Shown here: positions 1-7,587 of the stretch, one piece after another
Layout of the letters: every line of letters begins with the position of its first letter
How positions within the stretch are numbered: position 1 is the first letter of the stretch
Assembly: GCA_012840395.1 (NCBI GenBank)
Contig: DULL01000065.1
Location: 1 to 35,514, forward strand
From: Clostridiaceae bacterium
GTDB taxonomy: Bacteria; Bacillota; Clostridia; Acetivibrionales; DULL01
DNA length: 35,514 nucleotides
Reading direction: 5' to 3'
Translations under genes and position numbers: made by a program
Notes under the pieces: model-generated
What the model was told of the DNA's origin: nothing
Databases searched by the model: none
The model's input: only the letters and a program-made list of their open reading frames with translations

Positions 1-103
1 AGTGGTGGGGTGCCGCCCAGGCTGACAAACCATATGGGAGATGCTTGTTGTCAAGGGCATTCCGGAAATACGCGATATCAGGATGATTCTTTGCTTCTTT
101 TCC
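1..103 (-). pseudogene. possible protein-coding remnant at the left edge
   Basis: Read on the minus strand, the first ~100 bases give an open, protein-like stretch that includes the peptide HPDIAYFRNALDNKH and runs off the left edge. A stop codon lies just upstream (plus-strand positions 104-106), and no start codon or ribosome site is seen, so this would be a truncated fragment and not a gene start. The composition is less AT-rich than the flanking leader region. I do not recognise the family. A chance open frame is a real alternative. Confidence 0.2.
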
Positions 104-141
104 CTACAGTAAATTAACGCTATCAAAAGTTAAAATTTTAC

Positions 142-170
142 TTGACAAGAATTTAACATAGTTCTATAAT
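142..170 (+). promoter_or_regulatory. consensus sigma-A promoter for the riboswitch-serA operon
   Basis: A perfect -35 box TTGACA (142-147) and a perfect -10 box TATAAT (165-170) are separated by 17 bases. Transcription should begin near 177 and run through the glycine riboswitch into the aminotransferase and serA. This is the best promoter match in the window. Confidence 0.85.
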
Positions 171-283
171 AAATGACAATACAAATTGAAATTAAGCTTT
201 GTTATTCAACTTAGTAATACATCTTAGTATTGCTTATATATTAAAAATTTAAGGCATTGGAATTAAAATTTAATATTGGCGGA

Positions 284-472
284 TGACTGGTGGGGGAGAG
301 CATTTTCTGGTTTGCTCAAATAGTAATTCTATAAAATAGCAGAAAATGCACCGAAGGAGTTAAACTCTCAGGTTATAGAGACCTCATCACGACGAACCTC
401 TGGAGAGACCAATAATGGCGCCGAAGGGGCAGGGCTTTATAAGCTTAATCTCTCAGGCAAAAGGACAGAGTG
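284..472 (+). ncRNA. tandem glycine riboswitch (two aptamers)
   Basis: Two consecutive glycine aptamers can be read. Aptamer I (about 291-400) has the GGGAGAG strand, a long variable stem (GCATTTTCTG at 300-309 pairing with CAGAAAATGC at 340-349), the conserved CACCGAAGGAG core, and ACTCTCAGG. Aptamer II (about 401-470) has TGGAGAGACC, the GCGCCGAAGGGG core, and the hallmark ending TCTCTCAGGCAAAAGGACAG. The linker between them is short, as in cooperative tandem glycine riboswitches. It sits downstream of a consensus promoter and upstream of an intrinsic terminator and an aminotransferase-serA operon. It therefore probably controls serine/glycine metabolism by transcription termination. The direction of control (on or off with glycine) cannot be read from the sequence alone. 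Confidence 0.92.
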
Positions 473-517
473 AATGAAAGCAACTAATGATGCTATATCA
501 TGTCTGTATTTTCAGGG

Positions 518-553
518 GTCAAATCGTTCTTGGATTTGGCTTTTATTTTTATT
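518..553 (+). terminator. intrinsic terminator of the riboswitch expression platform
   Basis: GTCAAATC (518-525) pairs with GATTTGGC (533-540) around a 7-base loop and is followed by TTTTATTTTTATT. It lies about 50 bases after the second glycine aptamer and about 100 bases before the first start codon, where a riboswitch-controlled terminator is expected. Confidence 0.75.
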
Positions 554-649
554 ATAAAAGTATCTTCCACTCTCCAGCAGGTATTTAGTTTAATATGTGA
601 TAAAAATTAGAAATACTAAAAATACTTGATTTTTGTGAGGAGGATTATT

Positions 650-1717
650 ATGCATAAGAAACTTTTTATTCCCGGACCTGTTGAAGTCAGAGAAGATGTT
701 CTTCAAAAAATGGCCACACCCATGATAGGACACAGAACAAAAGATGCTTCAAATTTGCAGAGAAGAATTTCAGAAAAAATGAGAAAAGTGATGTATACCG
801 AAAATGAGATACTGCTCTCAACATCTTCAGGGAGCGGATTAATGGAAGGCGCTGTACGTTCTTGTACAAGAAAGAGAGCAGCAATTTTTTCAGTAGGAGC
901 TTTTGGAGACAGATGGTATAAGATGGCTGTGGCCAATGGCGTTCCCGCAGATAAGTTTTCTTCTGACCTGGGGAAGGCTACAACTCCTGAGATGGTAGAT
1001 CAGGTACTGTCTACAGGAAAATACGATTTAATAACTATTACACATAATGAAACATCAACAGGAGTTATGAACCCGGTTGAAGAAATCAGCCAGGTAATGA
1101 AGAAATACCCTGAAGTTGTATGGTGTATGGATGCAGTAAGTTCATTAGGTGGGACAAAAATAGAAGTAGATAAATTGGGAGTTGATATATGCATCACCTC
1201 TTCACAAAAGTGTTTGGGGTTGCCTCCCGGACTGGCTATCTGTTCATTTTCTGAAAAAGCTGTAGAAGCTGCCAAAAAAGTAGAATTCAGGGGTGTATAT
1301 CTGGATTTGCTTGATTTATATAATTATATCAAGAAAAAGGATTACCAGTATCCATCAACTCCTTCACTTTCACATATGTTTGCCCTTGACTACCAGCTGG
1401 ACAGAATATTGGAAGAAGGGCTTGAACAGAGGTTTGCCAGACATCTGGAAATGGCCAAGTATGTCCGCCAGTGGGCAAAAGAGAATTTTGCGCTATTTCC
1501 TGAGGAAAGATATGCTTCCAACACTCTTACAACAATAAAAAATACCAGGAACATTAATGTAGGAGATTTGAATAAAAAACTTGGAGAAATGGGGTATGCT
1601 ATTTCTAACGGCTACGGTGACCTTAAAGAAGTAACATTCAGGATAGCTCATATGGCTGATGCTACTATGGATGATATAGTAGAATTGCTTAAAGCGATTG
1701 ACAGCTTAATTAATTAG
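650..1717 (+). CDS. class V PLP aminotransferase (alanine/serine-glyoxylate aminotransferase family)
   Basis: The 355-residue protein is a pyridoxal-phosphate aminotransferase of the alanine-glyoxylate/serine-pyruvate type (fold-type I, class V). It opens with KLFIPGPVEV, as is usual for the family. It has an Asp that would bind the PLP ring (D161, in CMDAVSSLGG) and the Schiff-base lysine K187 in SSQKCLGLPPG. The start at 650 is chosen because AGGAGG (638-643) precedes it at good spacing; the frame is open upstream to a TTG at 626, which lacks such a site. It is the first gene after the glycine riboswitch and lies 195 bases before serA, so it probably works in serine/glycine metabolism. It may act as the transaminase for 3-phosphohydroxypyruvate (a SerC stand-in), or it may interconvert glyoxylate, serine, alanine and glycine. 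Family assignment is firm; exact substrate is inferred. Confidence 0.9.
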   Translation: MHKKLFIPGPVEVREDVLQKMATPMIGHRTKDASNLQRRISEKMRKVMYTENEILLSTSSGSGLMEGAVRSCTRKRAAIFSVGAFGDRWYKMAVANGVPADKFSSDLGKATTPEMVDQVLSTGKYDLITITHNETSTGVMNPVEEISQVMKKYPEVVWCMDAVSSLGGTKIEVDKLGVDICITSSQKCLGLPPGLAICSFSEKAVEAAKKVEFRGVYLDLLDLYNYIKKKDYQYPSTPSLSHMFALDYQLDRILEEGLEQRFARHLEMAKYVRQWAKENFALFPEERYASNTLTTIKNTRNINVGDLNKKLGEMGYAISNGYGDLKEVTFRIAHMADATMDDIVELLKAIDSLIN

Positions 1718-1768
1718 AAAATAAAAATGAGGACATTTTCCGACAAAAAGTAAGCTCCCTAATTGCAA

Positions 1769-1812
1769 GGGGGAGTATCCCGTTACCTTAATCTAAATTG
1801 GGACACTCCCCC
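1769..1812 (+). repeat. long inverted repeat in the serA leader
   Basis: GGGGGAGTATCCC (1769-1781) faces GGGACACTCCCCC (1800-1812). Twelve of thirteen positions pair, with one A/C mismatch, around an 18-base loop. No T-run follows, so it is not a classical terminator. It could stabilise or process the mRNA between the aminotransferase and serA, or act as a protein site. Two further copies of AAACGGGGA follow at about 1848 and 1869. Confidence 0.5.
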
Positions 1813-1912
1813 GACAATAAAACAGATTTCTCTATTAAGAGATTAAACGGGGAATGTCACATACCTTAAACGGGGAGTTTCTCCTTAATAATTTAATCGG
1901 AGGGATTATAAG

Positions 1913-3517
1913 ATGAAAGTTATAGTAACAGATAAAATGGCAGATGATGGTATAATTTATTTAAGAGAAAAGGGTTTTGAAGTAGATGTAAAGTTTGGGA
2001 TTGCCCGCAATGAACTTTTGGATATTATAGGAGAATATGATGCTATAATAGTAAGAAGTACAACCAAGGTTGATGAAGAACTGCTTGAAAAAGCTACAAA
2101 CTTAAAAGTTGCTGCCCGGGCAGGTAACGGCATAGATAATATTGATGTAAAAGCCTGCACCAAAAGAGGTATTGCTGTAGTTAACACTCCTGAGGGAAAT
2201 ATTATGGCAGCGGCCGAGCTGACTATTGGATTAATATTTGCATTATTCAGAAACATACCACAGGCATATCATGCTGGTAAAAATAAAGATTTCAGAAGAA
2301 ATAAATTTTCCGGTATTGAATTGGACGGAAAAACCGCAGGTGTTATCGGCCTTGGCAGAATAGGAACAATAGTTGCTACAAAATTAAGAGGCCTGAATAT
2401 GAAAGTTGTTGCATACGATCCTTACCTGACGGAAGAAAGAGCTGCAAAACTGAGAGTTGAGAAATGTGAAACTATTGAAGAACTTCTTGCCCAGTCTGAT
2501 GTAGTAACTGTCCATGTACCTAAAACACCTGAAACATATAATTTAATTGGCGAAAAAGAATTAAAAATGTGCAAAAAAGGTGCCAGGATTATTAATGTGG
2601 CAAGAGGAGGCATTATTAATGAGCAGGCACTTTATAATGCCTTAAAGGAAGGACATATTGCAGGAGCAGCATTAGATGTTATTGAAAAGGAACCTGCTTT
2701 TAATAAAAAACCTGAGGAACAGGATTTCAGCAATCCTCTTATTGAACTGGATAATGTAATTTATACTCCCCACCTGGGAGCTTCTACCGAAGAAGCAAGC
2801 CATAATGTAAGCCTGGATTCGGCAAAACTTGTGGAAGGCGTATTAAACGGGCAGATTGTTTCTGCTGTTAATATGCCTCATATCAGCAACGGTGATATAA
2901 ACGGCCTTAGGCCTTACATTTTATTGGCTGAGATGCTTGGGAAAATATATTATCAGTCTGAAAGAGAAACTGTAGAAAGAATTGAAGTAATTTACAGAGG
3001 GGATTTGGTTGATAAGGAAACCAAGCTAATTTCTCTTTCTGCTCTTAAGGGTCTCCTTGATCCGGTTGTAAGCGAAAACATTAATTATGTTAACGTAGAG
3101 TTCATAGCCAACGGCATGGGTGTAAGCCTGGTTGAAAGCAAGAGCTCCTGTTTAGAAAAATATACCAACCTCATTACTGTAAAATTCTGTACTAAGAGCA
3201 GAGAACTCAGCGTTTCCGGAACAGTATTTGCAAAGGAAGAAATAAGGATTGTAGATTTCTTTGGATATAAACTGGATTTTGAACCTTCTCCAACAGTAAT
3301 TGCTATCCAGAATATAGACAAGCCCGGAATGATAGGTAAGATAGGTTCAATACTTGGAGCAGGAAATGTTAACATTGCAGCAATGCAGTGGAGCAGAAAC
3401 AGAAAAGGTGAAAAAGCTGTAGCATTTATCAGTGTGGATGGAGATGTTACCGAAGAAATGCTTAAACAGCTGAGAGAAATAGATGGAGTACTAAGAGTTT
3501 CCAAGCTTAGATTTTAA
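1913..3517 (+). CDS. serA: D-3-phosphoglycerate dehydrogenase
   Basis: This is the first committed enzyme of serine synthesis, oxidising 3-phosphoglycerate to 3-phosphohydroxypyruvate with NAD in the cytoplasm. At 534 residues it has the long (type I) layout. The order is an N-terminal substrate domain, a Rossmann domain with GLGRIG at 146-151, the catalytic triad R231 (NVARGG), E260 (EKEP) and H287 (TPHLGAS), an intervening domain, and a C-terminal ACT domain (about 460-534, starting near TVIAIQNIDKPG). The ACT domain is where serine feedback usually binds. The start has CGGAGGG (1898-1904) at ideal spacing. It follows the aminotransferase and shares the glycine-riboswitch promoter unless an internal promoter exists. 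A bidirectional terminator ends the operon. Confidence 0.96.
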   Translation: MKVIVTDKMADDGIIYLREKGFEVDVKFGIARNELLDIIGEYDAIIVRSTTKVDEELLEKATNLKVAARAGNGIDNIDVKACTKRGIAVVNTPEGNIMAAAELTIGLIFALFRNIPQAYHAGKNKDFRRNKFSGIELDGKTAGVIGLGRIGTIVATKLRGLNMKVVAYDPYLTEERAAKLRVEKCETIEELLAQSDVVTVHVPKTPETYNLIGEKELKMCKKGARIINVARGGIINEQALYNALKEGHIAGAALDVIEKEPAFNKKPEEQDFSNPLIELDNVIYTPHLGASTEEASHNVSLDSAKLVEGVLNGQIVSAVNMPHISNGDINGLRPYILLAEMLGKIYYQSERETVERIEVIYRGDLVDKETKLISLSALKGLLDPVVSENINYVNVEFIANGMGVSLVESKSSCLEKYTNLITVKFCTKSRELSVSGTVFAKEEIRIVDFFGYKLDFEPSPTVIAIQNIDKPGMIGKIGSILGAGNVNIAAMQWSRNRKGEKAVAFISVDGDVTEEMLKQLREIDGVLRVSKLRF

Positions 3518-3537
3518 CATTAATAAATAAAATACAA

Positions 3538-3575
3538 AATACCAGGCATTTTGAAGATGCCTGGTATTTTACTTT
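3538..3575. terminator. bidirectional intrinsic terminator between serA and the DUF1015 gene
   Basis: AATACCAGGCAT (3538-3549) pairs perfectly with ATGCCTGGTATT (3557-3568) around a 7-base loop. T-rich DNA follows on the plus strand (TTTTACTTTC), and the minus strand reads into TTTTGTATTTTATTT. The hairpin can therefore stop both convergent transcripts. Confidence 0.9.
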
Positions 3576-3614
3576 CACTTTTTTCACATTAGTTTATTCT
3601 ATTGGCTTATTCCA

Positions 3615-4973
3615 TTAACATATTTTCCTGCATTCCAGGTAGAATCGCTTCTCTTCGGCCTCTCCCATTGAGAAAGTTTTTCTGGGAAGAGTTCCGTCCA
3701 GTATTACAGTTTTGAAAAGATCCTGCTTCTTCATAGAAGGCAGTATGAATCCTATATTACCTTCTTTAGCAGCCAGACTAGTTAAAACATCTTCACCGTG
3801 AATATAGTCAATCTTTATTTGATCATATTTTTTCATAACAGCATCAAGGAAAAATTGGAGACTGCCCACTTCAAGATTTTGCTTTGGCTTGTTTATAGCT
3901 ATTAAGCCGTATTCTTCTTCAGCCACAAAGGGTATAACATGAGCCTTGGTCTGTTTCCTTAAGGCGTCCACTTCTGCAAGACAGCTTTCCTTGCAGTCAA
4001 ACAACCTGAAGAAAGGATCCATATCTTTGCAGATTTTTATCAGCTCTATTTCTATCAATTTTGGATTTGCATTAAACAGTATTCTATGTATGGGTTCAAA
4101 GGTGATACCTTTATCATGAACATTGACAACTTCAACAAGGGCATATCTTGCAGGATGAGTTAAAGTCTTATCTTCAGGAAGCTTCTTCTTTATGTTTTCC
4201 CAGTGGGATTTGGCGGTTGCCAGCGAATGGTTGCCATCACCTACGGCAAACAGTAAGGGTGCCTTGTAATCAGAAAAACCATATTTTTCATTAAAGACTT
4301 TTGGTGAAGCAAGTTTATTCAGGGCATGGACAATGTCTGCAATAATATTTTCATCTTCTACTTTATAACCCTGTATATGCCCGCCACCCATCATAAGATC
4401 AAAGTCATATACTTTTTCAAGCCTGTGGATATTTTGTGAAAGAGGGCCTATTACCGTATCATCAGGATCATCTATCAGAAGCATTATATGAGGAAGCTCA
4501 ATGCTGGCATTTTCCCTGATTCTAAGCCTGGGAGGAATTCTTTCAACAACAGTGCCTTCCGTAGCCCTGATCAGTGTTTGAGAACCTGGGGAATAATCGT
4601 ATTTTTCCAAGTCAACAGCAAGAATCAGACCTTTTCTAGAAGGAGAATGGGAAGTTTTTCTGTCAACATAAATAAAGCATGGTTTACTGGAACACAGTAT
4701 ATTCTGGCGAAGATACTCATTCATAGTTTTATTAATTTTTTCTATTCTTAAGTCAACGTCTTTTTCTTCCAGATAGATTTCAGGTAATATTAAGTGAAAT
4801 GTGGAAGGACTGTTTCCAACAATATCTTTAACTTTATCCCAGTATTCAATTTGTGATGTATACTGGTCACAGGCTACTACAGACCATTTATATAGATCAC
4901 ATTCCTTTGCAGGAAGAAGAATTTCCGGAATGGATATTCCTATATGTTCCATAATGTCAGTAATTTGTTTCAT
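3615..4973 (-). CDS. DUF1015 family protein (serine-operon-associated, function unknown)
   Basis: A 452-residue soluble protein of the DUF1015 family, which in Clostridia is commonly found beside serA. The signature segments AVGDGNHSLATAK, LALVEVVNVHDKGI-like, and GLILAVDLEKYDYS are recognisable, and no signal peptide or membrane segment is seen. No biochemical function is established to my knowledge. The fixed neighbourhood suggests a role in serine or 3-phosphoglycerate metabolism. Here it is convergent with serA and so has its own promoter, probably in 4974-5060. The start ATG at 4971-4973 is preceded by a GGAAGGGTGG ribosome site. The family call rests on remembered motifs. Confidence 0.85.
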   Translation of the reverse strand: MKQITDIMEHIGISIPEILLPAKECDLYKWSVVACDQYTSQIEYWDKVKDIVGNSPSTFHLILPEIYLEEKDVDLRIEKINKTMNEYLRQNILCSSKPCFIYVDRKTSHSPSRKGLILAVDLEKYDYSPGSQTLIRATEGTVVERIPPRLRIRENASIELPHIMLLIDDPDDTVIGPLSQNIHRLEKVYDFDLMMGGGHIQGYKVEDENIIADIVHALNKLASPKVFNEKYGFSDYKAPLLFAVGDGNHSLATAKSHWENIKKKLPEDKTLTHPARYALVEVVNVHDKGITFEPIHRILFNANPKLIEIELIKICKDMDPFFRLFDCKESCLAEVDALRKQTKAHVIPFVAEEEYGLIAINKPKQNLEVGSLQFFLDAVMKKYDQIKIDYIHGEDVLTSLAAKEGNIGFILPSMKKQDLFKTVILDGTLPRKTFSMGEAEEKRFYLECRKIC

Positions 4974-5127
4974 AAAGTTTGACCACCCTTCCGATATCGT
5001 GTGCCATATACGACAGTCATTGTACGTTAATAACAGATAAAAATATTATATATGAATTTTTTTGTTATATAAAGCAATAATATATGTAAACACCTATTTT
5101 AGAATATATTTTATGGAAAGAAGTAAC

Positions 5128-5685
5128 ATGATAAGATACAGAGAAGTTATCGGCATGCCTGTGTTTTGCAGCCAAAAGGGAAAAAAGCTGGGAATTGTTG
5201 GGGATGTGATTGTATCCCTTGAAGAAAGGAAAGTTAAAGCTTTTGAGCTAGAAAAAAAAGGATTTGGCGTTAACTCCAAGGGATTTCTGTTTGAAAGCAT
5301 AGAAAACTTAGGGACTGATGCAATTATTTTGAAAAACTTTTTCTGTTTGGACTTTCTGAACAATCTTGGCGTAAAAAAACCTTTTGACAAAGGTACACCA
5401 TTTAACAGGGGAGTTATATGCGGAAGGAAGGTATACACAAAAACAGGAAGAGAGCTTGGAGTTGTTAAAGACTATTTTTTTGACCCTGTTACTGGAAGAG
5501 TAGAAGGTATAGAGCTTTCAGATGGTATTTATGAAGACATTGTCCAGAGGAGGAATATTCTCCCTCTTTTTGGCAAAGTCGAGTTTGGAGAGGATAATGT
5601 AATGGTTGGAAGAGAAGCAGTGGAAGAAATGATGAGTACTGGCGGAGGAATAAAGAGAAAATTTTTAAGAAATCATATACTTTAA
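5128..5685 (+). CDS. two-repeat PRC-barrel protein
   Basis: A 185-residue protein made of two PRC-barrel units. The first (residues about 1-75) begins IRYREVIGMPVF, and the second (about 90-165) contains GRKVYTKTGRELGVVKDYFF and VEGIELSDGIYED. PRC barrels are small beta-barrels found in photosynthetic reaction centre H subunits, RimM and sporulation-related YlmC/YmxH-type proteins. In Firmicutes such stand-alone proteins have poorly known roles. The frame stays open upstream to 5062. The ATG at 5128 is preferred because the protein homology starts there and a GAAAGAAG-like site precedes it; the ATG at 5113 has no ribosome site. It is followed 49 bases later by a 58-aa gene that may be co-transcribed. 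Confidence 0.8.
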   Translation: MIRYREVIGMPVFCSQKGKKLGIVGDVIVSLEERKVKAFELEKKGFGVNSKGFLFESIENLGTDAIILKNFFCLDFLNNLGVKKPFDKGTPFNRGVICGRKVYTKTGRELGVVKDYFFDPVTGRVEGIELSDGIYEDIVQRRNILPLFGKVEFGEDNVMVGREAVEEMMSTGGGIKRKFLRNHIL

Positions 5686-5734
5686 AGGATAATTTATTAA
5701 TGACATAAAATTAAAATACGAAAGGAGAAATAAT

Positions 5735-5911
5735 ATGAACAGTTTTAGAAAAGGCCTTATAGTTGGAGGATTACTGGGAGCATCAATAGCCATGATTTCT
5801 AATTCAGATATGATGAATGGAAGAAATAGAAAAAGAATGATAAAAACGGGAAGAACAATGATGAGAAGAACAGGCAACATAATTAGTGACATTGTTGATG
5901 TATTTAGATAA
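5735..5911 (+). CDS. small YtxH-like glycine-rich/basic protein, 58 aa
   Basis: A 58-codon ORF with a strong ribosome site (AAGGAG, about 5721-5727) starts MNSFRKGLIVGGLLGAS. This is one short hydrophobic glycine-rich segment (residues about 8-22) followed by a very basic tail rich in Arg, Lys and Met (NGRNRKRMIKTGRTMMRRTG). The layout resembles YtxH/DUF3918-type small membrane-anchored stress proteins of Firmicutes. It lies just downstream of the PRC-barrel gene, and both are probably one transcript. Function unknown. The ribosome site and gene spacing make it very likely to be translated. Confidence 0.7.
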   Translation: MNSFRKGLIVGGLLGASIAMISNSDMMNGRNRKRMIKTGRTMMRRTGNIISDIVDVFR

Positions 5912-5936
5912 TAAGCAGGGGGACGGTTCTCACGCT
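5912..5936 (+). repeat. REP-like unit with GGGACGGTTCT core (degenerate copy)
   Basis: AAGCAGGGGGACGGTTCTC followed by ACGCTTCC matches the repeat family seen at 11533-11584 and 35040-35086. The inverted arm here is shortened and mismatched, so this copy is degenerate. It directly follows the stop codon of the 58-aa gene. Confidence 0.7.
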
Positions 5937-6062
5937 TCCGTCAATGGAAAGCGATTATAAAAAGGACAAGTGTTTTTCAATGTAAAAAGTATTTTATATG
6001 GGAAAATATTTCAATGAAAATTTATCTGCAAGGGGATTGTTCACCAAGTCTTTGCTGAACCG

Positions 6063-6115
6063 TTCTCCCGATTATCGGGAAGCGGGAGAAATGTTTCCTG
6101 ATTTTCAGGAAACAT
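6063..6115. repeat. two adjacent perfect hairpins
   Basis: TTCTCCCG (6063-6070) pairs with CGGGAGAA (6083-6090), immediately followed by ATGTTTCCTGA (6091-6101) pairing with TCAGGAAACAT (6105-6115) around a TTT loop. The first hairpin also contains a nested CCCGAT/ATCGGG option. The GAACCGTTCTCCCG edge echoes the REP family. No T-run follows. The pair occupies the gap before the AI-2E-type permease and may be a REP relic or an mRNA-stability element. Confidence 0.6.
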
Positions 6116-6182
6116 GGGAACCTGGAAGCATGAGAACTTTCCCTTTGTTTCTTTTTGTATTTCAACTGAGTGGGAGTAAATA

Positions 6183-7235
6183 ATGGCTGTTAAGTCAAGA
6201 AAAATATTTTATTTTGTTATTATAATACTGATTATTGTGGTAATTATTTTATTTTTCTATAGATTTAGAGAACAGATAAAAAGAATAATCACACCTGTAA
6301 TAATGGGGGTAATAATTTCATATTTGATTGCACCTCCAGTATTAAAGCTTGAAGAGAAAAAAATACCACGGAAATATAGTATTCTGATATTGTATTTTGG
6401 ATTTATTGTATCATTTTTTGCCGTTATAATATTTATAGTTCCTGAGATTATAAGCAATACCCAGGAACTGACGAACACCGTTCCAAATATGACTGTAGAA
6501 TATCAGGACGTGGTTAACAAAGTTATTACATCCATAGAATCAAGCAGTTGGCCCCAGGAAATAAAAAATGCAGTTCAAAACGAAATCAGGAATACAATAT
6601 TAATATTACAAACCTATTTAACCAATCTCTTAAAAAAAGTATTATCAGGTATTATTATTACTGCAAGGTTTATTTTTGATCTGGCTCTTGCAATGGTGAT
6701 AGGATATTATTTGGTTAAAGATTCGGATTATTTTAAGTCATCTATTATGTCACTGGTACCCCGTAAATGGAGAAAAGGGTTTCATGGCACCATAAAGGAA
6801 TTAGGACAGGTGCTGTCAAACTTTATCCAGGGACAGCTTACTACAGCTTTTATTGTTGGAGTAATGGAGAGTATCGGACTGATATTGCTGAAAGTAAAAT
6901 ATCCATTACTTTTAGGGATGTTAGGAGGAATAGCGAACATAATACCTTATTTTGGCCCTATTATAGCGGCTGTTCCAGCTACGGCAGTTGCCCTGATAGA
7001 TTCACCCATGAAAGGATTATGGACGGTAATCATGTTTATATTTGTTCAGCAGCTGGAAAATGTACTAATTTCGCCTAAAATAATTGAAGGGAAAGTGGGA
7101 TTGCATCCGGTAATAACAATAATTGCCGTTCTCGTAGGAGGAGAAATGTTCGGTATAATAGGGATGATTTTTGCAGTCCCCGTCACAGGGATGATCAAGG
7201 TTATTATAAAAAGGGCAGTTGATGCTCTGGCTTAA
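6183..7235 (+). CDS. AI-2E family transporter (polytopic membrane protein)
   Basis: A 350-residue integral membrane protein of the AI-2E/PerM family. A TM helix at about residues 8-25 and paired helices near 35-85 precede a less hydrophobic amphipathic stretch (about 95-145). Several more helices follow up to the C-terminus. The segment PLLLGMLGGIANIIPYFGPIIAAVP is the family's most conserved region, with LVGGEMFGIIGMIFAVP near the end. Members export diverse small molecules or ions (one was named for autoinducer-2 export), and the substrate cannot be told from sequence. A TGGGAG ribosome site precedes the ATG. It is separated from alaS by 352 bases and probably forms its own unit. Confidence 0.88.
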   Translation: MAVKSRKIFYFVIIILIIVVIILFFYRFREQIKRIITPVIMGVIISYLIAPPVLKLEEKKIPRKYSILILYFGFIVSFFAVIIFIVPEIISNTQELTNTVPNMTVEYQDVVNKVITSIESSSWPQEIKNAVQNEIRNTILILQTYLTNLLKKVLSGIIITARFIFDLALAMVIGYYLVKDSDYFKSSIMSLVPRKWRKGFHGTIKELGQVLSNFIQGQLTTAFIVGVMESIGLILLKVKYPLLLGMLGGIANIIPYFGPIIAAVPATAVALIDSPMKGLWTVIMFIFVQQLENVLISPKIIEGKVGLHPVITIIAVLVGGEMFGIIGMIFAVPVTGMIKVIIKRAVDALA

Positions 7236-7323
7236 GCTTATAATATGGGTGTACTAACTAGAAATAAATATATGCAGATATATGCACCCGGAAAAATATG
7301 TGCATCCGTAAAGTAGAGAATTC

Positions 7324-7352
7324 TTGACACTAAATTATCATTTATATATTAT
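7324..7352 (+). promoter_or_regulatory. sigma-A promoter upstream of alaS
   Basis: TTGACA (7324-7329) and TATTAT (7347-7352) are separated by 17 bases. The start of transcription would be near 7360, so the 120-bp repeat element at 7406-7525 would lie inside the alaS leader. I looked for a T-box leader, common before aminoacyl-tRNA synthetases in Firmicutes, and saw no T-box sequence. Confidence 0.7.
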
Positions 7353-7405
7353 TAACTTAATGTTAATTTTATGCTACAGAACTAAGTTCCTGGCTATAAC
7401 CAGAC

Positions 7406-7525
7406 ATCAAGAAGTCTCTCTCTTCTATAAGCGGGAGCTGAATTGATGTAAATTATAATAACAACCTTGTTCAGTGGAGGATTGCTAGATCCCCACCGAA
7501 TTCCAGAGCGAAGCGAGTTTGCTTG
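7406..7525 (+). repeat. 120-bp structured repeat, copy 1 (IS200/IS605 right-end-like)
   Basis: This aligns end to end without gaps with 32662-32781. It holds three hairpin-forming parts. The first is CTCTCTT with CTATAAGCGGGAG. The second is TTCAGTGGAGG (7470-7480) against TCCCCACCGAA (7490-7500), with mismatches relative to the perfect copy 2. The third is the tail GAGCGAAGCGAGTTTGCTT (7506-7524). The CTTCTATAAGCGGGAG hairpin resembles the 3' ends of IS200/IS605 elements next to tnpB, where guide RNA scaffolds are made. No transposase gene is near. It lies in the presumed alaS leader. Confidence 0.6.
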
Positions 7526-7587
7526 AAAAAGTTAAAATATATATATTATAAATATAAATATATTTTTTTTGTTGAGAGGGTTTATAT

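Noticed and set aside
5998..6183. 61-codon ORF running into the AI-2E-type permease start
   Set aside because: No ribosome site, and the frame simply translates the two perfect hairpins at 6063-6115.
7236..7587. Possible T-box leader for alaS
   Set aside because: No T-box consensus or specifier-loop layout found; the structured DNA is a copy of a dispersed 120-bp repeat.
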